The notes beneath the pieces were generated by a model. That model saw only the letters and a list, made by a program, of their open reading frames with translations. It did no database searches and had not been told where the DNA came from. This document shows, piece after piece, positions 47,226 to 58,440 of a stretch of 64,000 bases of DNA. Each line of letters opens with the position of its first letter. Positions within the stretch are counted from its first letter, which is position 1. This DNA is from Benincasa hispida (taxonomy: Eukaryota > Streptophyta > Magnoliopsida > Cucurbitales > Cucurbitaceae), in assembly GCF_009727055.1 (NCBI RefSeq), contig NC_052352.1, positions 27,934,507 to 27,998,506 on the forward strand, in the 5' to 3' direction. A program made the translations under genes and the position numbers.

Positions 47226-48545
47226 CACCTAAAGGAAATCTAAATAGAGATCTCCATGAGCGGAAACAAGATCTTTCCAAGCCCATTGTGCAAGAATAAA
47301 TGCATTCACAAACATACAAGAATAGTTATGCATTATAGAATAAATTACAACATGCTTTCTTATTAATAACAAAAGGAATTGAGAGCAAACCTTTGAAGAC
47401 ATTTCCTTCTGGAAATCTCTCACTTTCGTGAACAATTGGACAACAATCTCTCGCTCTCGATGCAATCGTCTAGCAAGCAATCTCTTGTTGTCGGTACAAA
47501 TCATGTACAGTCTGCTCCTCGAACAAGAACCCTTGACACTACCACTTGGCAACCTTGGTATTCTCGAAGTGAGAATCCAGGAGGTGTGGGCTCTGTGTGA
47601 ATTTGGTAGAGGGAAAGAGGAAGAAAACGATCGAACTACACGATTAAGTAAGTGGGGAGAAAGGTTCTGTCTATCGCAACCGAGAGTACTTGATCGTTTA
47701 GTTCGCTCTCATGAGAATCGCCTAGCCAATCGTCTAGCAAATCTCGCTCTCGTGAGCAATCATTTAGAACCAGTCGTTTAGTCTCTCGCTAGATCGTTTA
47801 CACGGTCGTTTAGCAAATCTCGTTTGATCGCTTAGAATCTCGCTTACACGATCATTTAGCAAAATTTCGCTTGATCGCTTAGTATCTTGCTTACACGATC
47901 GTTTAGCAAATCTCGCTTAATCGCTTACATGATCGTTTAGTCTCTCATTGAGGGCTATCATGTAGTCTCTCGTGAGTAAATGATTACCTAAGCCAATAAT
48001 GAAGCGATCGTACATAAAAATGAAAAATCTTTTCATTTTATCCTTTAGTTATTCAAAACTAAAAATAGCCTCCCACTTGTACGGTTAATGGAGAAAATAA
48101 CCAACTAAACAATTATCTCATAATTGTTTTTATTATAAATAAATATAATAACTAACTTATCATATTATATTTATAACTTATAGTTTTTATATCATATCAT
48201 ATGTAATATTTAAATCATAGTTCTTTTCTCCTTTATTTAATATAAATCATATTTATATCAATTCCTCCAATTAATGTATCTAATACAACAAATCAATTAT
48301 ATCACATATAATTGAACCAATTTAATTATATCATATATAATCAAATTTTCTCATGTTAATTTGAACATTTCAAACTAACCTAAAAACTGATTCTCAATTT
48401 GAACCCATTGAGCTACCAAGGGGACCTTATGGACCTGTAGCTTGAAGCTCCAATGGTACGTGAATAACTGACTAAACTCTTTAGTCACGAGATCCACCAT
48501 TCGTTAACTGTTGATCATTCCACTAAAGATCGACAGTTTCACTCT
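47226..48545 (-). repeat. antisense type-1 LTR fragment with CGATCG/TTTAG array
   Basis: The left end (AAAGGAAATC...GATCTCCATGAG) matches the LTR terminus at 39245-39279 in reverse. 48050-48545 matches 42660-43040. It stops at 48545, about 940 bases short of the expected LTR start. 47590-48010 is a dense array of CGATCG, TTTAGCAAATCTCGCTT and ATCGCTTAG words. The open frames 47229-47781 lie within it. Confidence 0.75.
47590..48010. repeat. CGATCG / TTTAG array in antisense type-1 LTR fragment
   Basis: The most regular of the arrays: ACACGATCGTTTAGCAAATC, CGCTTGATCGCTTAG and TCTCGCTT alternate with a period near 40-48 bases. Confidence 0.85.
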
Positions 48546-50081
48546 TTGCACTGTGCAACCCGAGAGCTAAGCAATTGCACTATGCGATAGACAAAAGACA
48601 TTAAGCGATCTGTACCTCTTCTCAACACAAGGCGATGGTGTTAGACGATTGCCTTCAGTGCTACGCGATTGACCTTAGCGAGACTTTGAGGTTGGACCGA
48701 GAGCAGCCGGTTCGGCCGATTTTCTTGAGGTCCAATCTGGTTCAGCCTCAAAGGGTTTCTGGTTGGTCTAGTTCAGACTCATCCAGTCCAGTTCAAGATG
48801 CTTGGGTTCGATTTGGAGTAGTTAGGTTCAAAGACGGTTTTGAACCTGTTTGTAATAGTTAGGCATCTATATGCTTGTTTATGCCAAAACAAAGACCATA
48901 TTAGTTAGTATTTAATTGTTTATGCATGTGATGTATGGAATAATTAAATAAATCATGTATATGCATACAGTATGCCATGTAGATTCAAAACCCCACCGTA
49001 AGAAGCATGTTACATGCATTGAAAGTATGTTATAATTGTTATAATATATAGTGTGCATGTTAGGGTTATGTTTAATATAATGATTATATTAGATGCCTTT
49101 GTTGAATGTTGTGGATATTAAGCATGTCTAAAATTTTGTAAGTTGTTATAAAATTGGTTAGACATTTAAAATCCATAACAAAGAACAGTTGCATGCTCAC
49201 TTAGGTTAATAGCTAATTTTAAACGTTAAAATACATTGTTACCTTATAAAATACAGTTACAAACTCATATCGGTTCATAAACCTGTCTAAGGCTGGGGGG
49301 TACTTAAGTTGACGGTTTACGAAACACCTCCTACCTGGGGATTATGATCGAAATATTGAGAGTTGTTAACTGATTTTATGAGTTTGTGTGAGCGATGTGA
49401 GATAATAAAATGGTTTATCACCTAGACATTGTAGGTTAAATCCAATTATAAGCGTTATACTTGGATAAACCACTTAGACTTAGGTTGTATAAAATTAGTT
49501 GTCATACCTAAGTAAAATACCCAAAATTTTAGAACACTTCAGTGGGAGATTAACAATATATTTGATATATAGTTATTACCTCTCACGTCCTCAAGAGTTC
49601 ATACCGTGAGATCCATGCTCGGCTTCGTGTCGATTTTACCTCGATTGCTCTATTCAAAAAGTGTTTACATGAGTCAATAACAAGGTGAATGAGGCAGGTA
49701 GTTCATAATAAGTGGGTGAAAGAAATGTGTCAACATTGTCCTATGGTCTCCTCCATTAATTTGAACCGTGAGATTCCTATGTTGTGCCTGCTGTCGTTTT
49801 TAGGTGGCACTAGCCAGTTGTTAACCACGATGATCCCCTCAGTGGGTTGTAACATTGGATTTGGAACAACCCAGGCTTCAGTAAGATGAATAGGGTTTTA
49901 TAGTTCCATCTTGGATATTTTTTTCTATTTCGGAGGCATATTCATACCGTCTTATAAGATCTGAAAATGGCAGGTCACACTTACAAGAATTACTAATTGT
50001 TAGTAAAGATCTTGATCGAAAGTGATAACATAAATAATTATTGGAATATGAGTTATTTCGGTCAAGAATTGACTTGCTTCT
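48546..50081 (+). other. leader of the third copia element (sense)
   Basis: Begins abruptly after the antisense LTR fragment. A stretch of GATTG/GCGAT words (48570-48690) is followed by a GGTTC-rich block (48690-48850) and the conserved AT-rich leader. It continues after the gypsy insertion at 57415-57567 into gag. No coding content. Confidence 0.7.
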
Positions 50082-51576
50082 TGATAATGGGTAGAAATGC
50101 ACGTTATTGCAGAGCAAAGTTATAAAACAATGCAGGATTGCGATGGTAAAAATATACAATATTGTGTCCAAAAGCATTAAGTTCACAACATTGCAATCGC
50201 ATGCGTCCATCGCATTAAAACAACTAACTTATGTATTTTGTGCAGAAAATGCGTTGGCGCAAGGCGGGAATGCGATCGAAGAAATTAACGTTCAAGTGCA
50301 GTAAGAGATTACGACCACAAGGCTATGCGATCATATGCGCTCACGAAAATCTGCTCAAGAAGGTGGCCGCATAAAGCCAACGCATCAAGATAAAAGCTTA
50401 ATAAATCACGATGGGACAAAAAGCTGATGCAGTCGACTCCGAATTAAGTTGACAAGCCGTTAACAACACTGTAGCAAGTACACTCAACTTTTCGGTGACA
50501 AATATTCGACGCATCAGACAGAGAATTAATGCCATTCCATCAGTGCAATCATATGAGAGAAAAAGCTCTTCACCCCGAAGCTCTATAAATACCAAAGGCC
50601 ACCTTCATTGAAGGAGTTCGCTCAGTTTAGGGAGTTCACCATATAGACGATAGTTAGCCTTGTTCTTAGTTTTCTTATACTTAGAAAGAGGTAGCGAGTA
50701 AAGGGAAAAGATGTCGGAAGATCGTCCTGGTCAGCTCGATAGAGTGCTAGGGAGCGTGGAGAAGAACAGTGTATATTTTTTAGCAGGTCGACTCTTGTGA
50801 GAGCAAGAATATCTTTTGAGCAGAGTAGAGAAGAACAGTGTAAAAGCCTTGGGAAGCAAGAAATTGCTATAAGCTATTTATCTTTCTTTCACATTTTCAT
50901 TTTGTATTTTGATTTCATATATAGAATGGAACTTGCATTTCTACATCTGTTCACTCTCTTTAAAATACGCATGAGTAGTTAAAACTGTCGAATGGGTTGA
51001 GAAGTACTTAGCTAACATGACCTAGGATTTTCATTGCATGCAATCATCTTGTCTTATGTTACGTCCATCACCTTTTAGAGCTACTCGGGAGAGAGTCTAA
51101 AGAAAGAACCTAAGACTTGAGAGAGCTAGGTTAGAATCTAGACTCGAGAGAGCAAGATTAGATCTGCATAAGCAAGAAATAGAGACTTAGAGATAAACTT
51201 TGTTTGCCAACATGCATCGTATGCACCCTAGAGATAGGTTATGGTAGTATGCGGTCGCCTTATGTATGTGTTTGTCATTCGTCATCGCATAGACAAGAAT
51301 AGAGGCGTCATCGCATAGACAAGAATAGAGGCTTAAATGTAGGTCCTATAGACACCATCACATACATCGCATGCATTCTAAACCTAGAAGCTAAAGCATT
51401 TACATTGAGAGATGATTTGCTGTTGTATGTATGTAGCATGATCGCATAACATGAACGCAATCCTAGGAAGTGTTAGCTAAATCCCTTCTCAACCCGTTCC
51501 CTCGCATACTCATTGCATCTTTTGTATTATTAACTGTTTTCTCAAATCCGCCGCATAGCTTTTATATTTCAAACAA
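50082..51576 (+). repeat. 3'-truncated 5' LTR of the gypsy element
   Basis: Aligns with 55741-57200 to the word TATTTCAAACAAAG, then departs into RT coding sequence. Confidence 0.88.
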
Positions 51577-53292
51577 AGGATTTGACAAGAATAGACTCAA
51601 CCCTGCGATGAAGAAGGTCGTAAAGAATGAGATAATCAAGTGGTTAGACGTGGAAATTATCTATCCAATAGCCGACAGCACGTGGGTCAGCCCTGTACAA
51701 TGCGTGTCGAAGAAAGAAGAGATGACGGTGGTCCCCAATGAAAATAACAAATTGGTACCAATGAGGACCGTCACCAGATGGCAGATTTTCATGGACTACC
51801 GCAAACTGAATGCAGCAACAAAGAAGGATCATTTCCCTTTGCCTTTTATCGACCGAATGCTAGACCGTCTAGCTGGAAATGATTTCTATTGCTTCTTGGA
51901 TGGGTATGCCGGCTATAACCAGATCATGATTGCTCTTGAAGATCAAGAGAAAACCACATTCACCTGCCCGTATGGAACATTTGCGTTTCGACGCATGCCG
52001 TTCGGCCTTTGCAATGCGTCGAGCACTTTCCAAAGGTGTATGATGGCCATCTTTTCTGAATATCTCGAAGACTCTGTAGAAATTTTCATGGACAACTTCT
52101 CTGTGTATGGGTAAACATACGAAGCCTGTCTCAACAACCTGGAGAAGATATTGAAAAGATATGAAGAGATGAACGTCGTGCTTAATTGGGAGAAATGCCA
52201 CTTCATGGTGAAGGAAGGCATTGTGCTTGGGCACAAGGTCTCCAAGGATGGGTTGGAGGTGGACAAGGCAAAGATTGAGGGGATTGAAAAGCTTCCACCT
52301 CCAGCGAATGTGAAGGCTGTCAGGAGCTTCCTCGGACATGCTGGCTTTTATAGACGTTTTGTCAAAGACTTTTCAAAGATTGCACGACTACTGAGTGCAT
52401 TGCTGGAAGCAGAAAGAAAGTTTGACTTTGATGATCAAGGCCACAACGCATTCATAATACTGAAGAACGCATTAACAACCGCACCAGTGTTGATCGCATT
52501 GGACTGGACACAGCCCTTTGAATTAATCTGTGATGCAAGCGGTTATGCAATGGGGGCAGTGCTGGCGCAGAAGAAGAAAACAATGCTACACCCCATCGCA
52601 TATGCGAGTAAAACCTTGAACCCTGCTCAAACAAACTACACGACCACAGAAAAAGAATTGCTTGCGGTGATATTTGTGTTGGAAAAATTCAAAGCTTATT
52701 TGCTGGGAACTAAAGTACTCATTCACACTGACCACTTGGCGATAAAGTATTTGATGACAGAGAAAGATACGAAGCCGAGATTGATTAGATGGGTTCTCCT
52801 CCTCTAGGAATTCAATATGGAAATCATTGATCGCAAGGGGACAGAGAACTAGGTTGTGGACCATTTATCTAGATTAGAAAATCCAAAAGTTGACCGCAAT
52901 AAGTTAGAGGTGAGCGCAACATTCCCAGATGAGCAGCTATTTAAGATTGAAGAATTACCATGGTACGCAGACGTGGTAAATTTTCTGGTTTTCGAACAAT
53001 TTCCTGAAGATTATACAGACCACCAATAGAGGCGACTCAGACATGAATGCAGATCATATTATTGGGATGAGCCAAATCTTTATAAGAGGAGGTCGGACCA
53101 GATTTTGTGCATGTGTGTACCAGATGCTGCTCACCAACGCATATTATCACAATGTCATGACTCGCCATACGGAGGACACTTTGGAGGCCAGCGCACAACA
53201 GTGAAAGTATTACAAAGTGGGTATTATTGGCCAACATTATTTACGGACGCAAGAGACTACACGATGAAATGTGACTGGTGCCAACGCACATG
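51577..53292 (+). pseudogene. gypsy RT, RNase H and integrase zinc finger
   Basis: RT opens at DKNRLNPAMKK and keeps WVSPVQCV, FMDYRKLN, FPLPFID, FCFLDGY-like FYCFLDGYAGYNQI and the FGLCNA block. The catalytic box reads FMDN (near 52090) instead of F/YMDD, so the second metal-binding Asp is lost. A TAA at 52112-52114 breaks the same frame, which resumes at once (TYEACLNNLEKIL). RNase H is recognisable from LICDASGYAMGAVLAQ and TEKELLAV. Stops at about 52805 and 52850 precede HLSRLE. The integrase HHCC finger (RILSQCHDSPYGGH ... CDWCQR) is at 53130-53290. Confidence 0.9.
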
Positions 53293-54423
53293 AAATATTT
53301 CATGGAAGCATGTGATGCCCATGAACATCATTTTAGAACTGGAATTGTTAGACGTTTGGGGCATAGACTTCATGGGACCATTTCCACCATCGAATGGTCA
53401 CAAATACATTCTATTAGTCGTCAACTATGTTTCCAAATGGGTAGAAGCGGTAGCGTGCACCGCAAGCGATGCGGCAGTAGTCTCCAAGTTCCTGAAGAAA
53501 AATATCTTCACTCGTTTTGGCACTCCACATGCCATAATAAGTGATGAAGGCTCCCACTTTGTTAATCACATCGTAAAAAATTTGCTGCTCAAATATAATA
53601 TCCTCCATAAAGTGGCCACTGCATACCATCCATAGACAAATGGTCAAGCTGAAGTGCCCAACCAGGAAATCAAGCTGATATTAGAGAAGATGGTGATGCC
53701 TTCATGAAAAGATTGGGCAACAAAGCTGGACGATGCTTTGTGGGCATACAGGACCGCCTATAAGACACCTATAGGCACGTCTCTATATGCGTTGTGTTTA
53801 GAAAGGCATGTAATTTACCACTCGAGCTGGAGCATAAAGCCTATGGGCGGTGAAAAAGCTAAACTTTGACTTAAAGGCTGTAGGGGAAGCAAGGAAACTT
53901 CAATTGGTCAAGCTGAAGGAATGGAGAACTCACGCATACGAGAATGCAAAGATCTACAAAGAGCGCGCAAGGCACAGCTACGACTCTTCCCTAGGAAATT
54001 AAAGTCACATTGGTCCGAACCCTTCATAGTCAGAGAGGTATTCCCACATGGCGCGGTTGAAGACGGGACCANNNNNAAGCAAGGAAACTTCAATTGGTCA
54101 AGCTGAAGGAATGGAGAACTCACGCATACGAGAATGCAAAGATCTACAAAGAGCGCGCAAAGCGCTGGCATGATAAACAAGTATGCGAGAAGAATCTCCA
54201 AGTCGGCCAAAAGGTCTTACTATTTAATTCGTGGCTACGACTCTTCCCTAGGAAATTAAAGTCACATTGGTCCGAACCCTTCATAGTCAGAGAGGTATTC
54301 CCACATGGCGCGGTTGAAGACGGGACCAACGTATTCAAAGTCAACGGGCAAAGAGTAAAAATATATCGCAGAGAAGACTGGCATCACAAGGTTGCCTCCG
54401 TGCACCTGAGGAACTCTGACTAA
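53293..54423 (+). pseudogene. gypsy integrase core and C-terminal region, spanning an assembly gap
   Basis: Core: [10 protein letters not shown] and ISDEGSHF carry the catalytic aspartates. After a TAG at 53633-53635 come TNGQAEVPNQEIK with the catalytic Glu, and [17 protein letters not shown]. The C-terminal part (54094-54423; KLKEWRTHAYENAK ... VFKVNGQRVK) is complete only in the copy right of the N gap. No chromodomain follows. Confidence 0.88.
53888..54329. other. five-N assembly gap at 54072-54076 with duplicated flanks
   Basis: 53888-54071 and 54078-54329 start and end with the same sequence (GCAAGGAAACTTCAATTGG ... GACGGGACCA). The left copy lacks about 70 bases present in the right one. 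N then follows at exactly the end of the shared part. This looks like two overlapping contig ends placed side by side. Confidence 0.85.
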
Positions 54424-55424
54424 AAAAGAAGTGGGTGGACCCTGCACAATCATGCGATTCAAATTCATCAGGACGCAAGTTTTGTGAAGTATCCATTGAA
54501 ATCTCCAATTCATGAACTTATCTCTATCTCCTTACAGTATTATCATTTCGCTATCTGTTGCATTTTTTACAGAAAAAAAGAAAAAAAAATTACCTTTGTT
54601 TTCTTATTTGACCCTCTCGATGTTTTCTTTGCAACGATCATGGTGAACGATTGAGGAGGAGCGACACGAAAGATGCAACTACTTTATTTCGTCACCACAA
54701 TCAAAGAGAGCAGTTCGCAATAAAGCAGGATGCGTTCACAAATAATGTGGGCGATAGAGTAAATTTGGGGCTTGTATCTTTCCTTGACTTTGTCTATTCC
54801 AAATTTTGCACTATCGCATCGCATTTTAACTTTGAAAATTTTATCATCGCATCCTCTTTAATCGGCGTAATCATTTAACATTTATTACTTTAGTAAATCA
54901 CCGCATTGTTTCTCTTTGCCAATTATGATTTCAATGATGAAATGCATGCCTCTATTTTTTAGTATATACTAGAGTCAACTTAATTTTAGGACAGTCATCT
55001 CATGAAATATTTCTAGAAGATAGTGGTCTGCCAGCTTTCTTTCAACCTGACTTTTTACGAAACTTCCTAAGAGCATCACATGACTTCTTTCAATCTTTCA
55101 GCAATGAGGACATTGTTGCGTTTAAATTTGGGGGTGCGATATTCATTTTCGACCTTGCTATTTTTAGGCTCTATATAAAAAAAAATTTCATAACGTTGCG
55201 ATCGGATCCTACTCGTAGTTGGATGTCCGCATGACACACGTGGGGTTAAGCCAAAAAAAAGGTAGGAATCGTGATCAACGCATAAATAAATGATCGCAAC
55301 TCCGTTGCCAAATGGGTATTGAGTTTAGACTGAGAAAAAGCGCCTTGCTCGTAGTTGGATGTTCGCATGACACACGTGGAGGCAAGCCAAAACGAAGGCT
55401 AGGCACTTGTACCAGTGCAAGGCC

Positions 55425-55457
<33 letters not shown>

Positions 55458-55740
55458 TNAAAATCATTTGAAAATACCCCAGTTGAAAAAGTTTGTTTAT
55501 ATATGAAATAAATCATGTGATGCCCTAGAAATTAGTAAAGTCTTTTTGAAGGTTGAACTTGCAGTCCCTAAATTTTAGAAATATTTTAAGAAGAGACCTG
55601 GATAAGAATTAAGGAGATTTTGGTACATAGGATTTGAATAAGGCAACCTTGAGAAATCTAGGAAAGAAGAAGGCGGTCGACTTTTTAGAGAAAACTTTAG
55701 CTTATGCTTGAGGACAAGCATTGTTTTAAATTTTGGGGTG
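54424..55740 (+). other. 3' untranslated part of the gypsy element
   Basis: No open frame with recognisable content. Contains a direct repeat of a 35-base segment with a CACGTGG core at 55212 and 55348, a TA-rich microsatellite with a single N at 55459 (55424-55459), and the polypurine tract before the 3' LTR. Confidence 0.65.
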
Positions 55741-57409
55741 TGATAATGGGCAGAAATGAACGTTATTGCAGTGCAAAGTTATAAAACAATGCAGGATTGC
55801 GATGGTAAAAATATACAAAATTGAGTCCAAAAGCATTAAGTTCACAACATTGCGATCGCATGTGTCCATCGCATTAAAACAGCTAACTTATGTATTTTGT
55901 GCAGAAAATGCGTTGGCACAAGGCGGCAATGCGATCTGAAGAAATTAACGTCCGAGCACAGTAAGAGATTGCGACCGCAAGGCTATGCGATCATATGCGC
56001 TCGTGAAAATATGCTCAAGAAGGTGGCTGCATAAAGCCGGTGCATCAAAGTGAAAGCTTAATAAATCACGATGGGACAGAAAGCTGATGACGGTCGACTC
56101 CGAATTAAGTTGACAAGCTGTTAATGACACTGTAGCAAGTACACTCAACTTTTCAGTGAAAAATATTCGGCACATCAGACAGAGAATTAATGCCATTCCA
56201 TCAGTGCAATCATATGAGAGAAAAAGCTCTTCACCCCGAAGCTCTATAAATACTGAAGGTCACCTTCATTGAAGAAGTTCGCTCAGTTTAGGGAGTTCAC
56301 CATATAGACGATAGTTAGCCTTGTTCTTAGTTTTCTTATACTTAGAAGGCGGAAGCGAGAAAAGAGAAAAGATACCAGAAGATCGTCCTGGTTAGCTTGA
56401 TAGAGTGCCAGGGAGCATGAAAAACAGATAGTAGGCCGACTCTTGCGAGAGCAAGAATATCTTTTGAGCAGAGTAGAGAAGAATAGTGTAAAAGCCTTGG
56501 GAAGCAAGAAATTGCTACCAAGCTCTTTATCTTTCTTTCACATTGTCATTCTGTATTTTGATTTCATATATAGAATGGAACTTGAATTTCTACATCTGTT
56601 CACTCTCTTTAAAATACGCATGAGTAGCTAAAACTGTCGAATGGGTTGAGAAGTACTTAGCTAACATAACCTAGGATCTTCATTGCATGTGATCATCTTG
56701 TCTTATGTTGCACCCATCACCCTTTAGAGCTACTCGAGAGAGGGTCTAAATAAAGAACCTAAGACTTAAGAGAGCTAGGTTAGAATCTAGACTCGAGAGA
56801 GCAAGATTAGATTTGCATAAGAAAGAGATAGAGACTTAGAGATAGGCTCTATTTGCCAACATGCATCGCATGCACCCTAGAGATAGGTTATGGTAGTATG
56901 CGGTCACCTTATGTATGTGTGTGTCATTCGTCATGGCATAGACAAGAATAGAGGCTTAAACATAGGTCCTATAGACGCCATCGCATACATTGCATGCATT
57001 CTCAAACTAGAAGCTATAGCATTTGCATTGAAAGATGATTTGTTGTTGTATGTATGTAGCATGATCACATAACATGAACGCAATCCTAGGAAGTGTTAGC
57101 TAAATCCTTTCTCAACCCATTCCCTCACATACTCATCGCATCTTTCGTATTATTAACTTTTTTCTCAAATCCACCGCATAGATTTTATATTTCAAATAAA
57201 AAACCTACCAACGCATTGAATTAATTGTTATCGCAAAGTAATAAAAAATTACCATCGCATATTGTTTCCTTAGTCCCTGTTCGACCTTGGGCTTACCAGG
57301 TAACTCAATAGAATTTATACTTGGGTCTTGTTGAGAAAACTTGCTTGCACAATGTATATTCTACCATCACATTCTACACCATTATTTCATCGCATAAAAT
57401 AACGTATCA
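55741..57409 (+). repeat. 3' LTR of the gypsy element
   Basis: 1669 bases, TGATAATGGG...AACGTATCA. Reference copy for the antisense solo LTR (30234-31912) and the antisense fragment (26355-27160). Confidence 0.93.
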
Positions 57410-57567
57410 CTTCTGTGAAGGAATTCTTGACTGCCCCTCAGTAGTAATCATTCTAAATCACTTAAGTATCATTGCAAATAAATAAAGATTTATTGGGTAC
57501 TTTAATAGTTTTGCTAAAAATGGATTTAGATGCATATTTAATAGAGTTTGTTTAAAATGTTTCAACA

Positions 57568-58440
57568 ATGTCGAACTCAATCATACAATTTCTTGCTTCT
57601 AATAAATTTAATGGAGAGGGTTATTCGAACTGGAAGTCAAACATCAATACGATATTAGTAGTAGACGATCTGAGGTTTGTGTTCATGGAGGAGTGTCCTC
57701 TAGTTCCCAGTTCAACAGCCACTCGAATTGTTCGAGACGTTTATGATAGGTGGGTGAGGGCAAACGAGAAAGTCTGGGCCTATATCTTGGCGAGTATATC
57801 TGATGTACTCAACAAGAAGCATGAGGTCATGCTCACTGCCCATGAGATTATGGCATCATTACAAGAGATGTTTGGGCAACCGTAATCTTCTGTTAGACAT
57901 GAAGCCATCAAATATGTCTATGTTACACACATGAAAGATGGAACCAACGTAAGAGAACACGTTCTCGACATGATGGTTCATTTCAATATTGTGGAGGCTC
58001 ACGGGGTGATGATAGACGAGACGAGTCAAGTGAGCATGATACTGGAATCTCTCCTAGAGAGTTATCTGTCGTTCAGGAAAAACGCTGCCATGAACAAAAT
58101 CACTTATAATTTGACGATGTTGTTGAATGAGTTGTAGACTTATCAATCAATGATAAAATTGAAAGAAAAAGAAATAAATGTTATTTCGAAACCGAAAAGT
58201 TTTATAAGGGGTCTACGTCAGGTACAAAACCCACTGATGATAAGAAAGATGGTTCTTCTTCTTCTAAGGATAAAACCGTACAAATGAAGAAGAAATAAAA
58301 AGGGAAAAAGAAAGCCACCGCAAAGAAAAACAAAAACAAAACTCCCAAAGGAAAATCTTTCCATTGCGGAGAAGTTGGGTATTAAAAACGAAACTGCCCA
58401 AAATATCTGGCTGAAAAGAAAGCAGAAAAGGCTAAACAAG
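57568..58440 (+). pseudogene. copia gag (third element)
   Basis: Gag starts MSNSIIQFLASNKFNG and runs in one frame with stops at 57883-57885 (after MFGQP) and 58135-58137 (after LLNEL). The C-terminal part has a lysine-rich tract and a damaged zinc knuckle, FHCGEVGY then a stop then KRNC: the first Cys, the His and the Trp codon are all lost. This is the most complete copy of the family Gag in the window. Confidence 0.88.

Larger units (their letters stand above)
50082..57409 (+). mobile_element. Athila-like Ty3-gypsy retrotransposon, internally deleted, TSD CTTCT
   Basis: Inserted into the copia leader. Flanked by CTTCT at 50077-50081 and 57410-57414. The 5' LTR starts TGATAATGGGTAG (50082) and the 3' LTR TGATAATGGGCAG (55741), preceded by the purine-rich tract TTTTGGGGTG. 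The 3' LTR ends AACGTATCA. The 5' LTR is cut at about 51576 and joined straight to RT, so its last 0.2 kb, primer-binding site, gag and protease are missing. RT, RNase H and integrase follow in gypsy order. The pol wording is closest to the Athila/Tat group and no chromodomain is seen. Confidence 0.9.
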
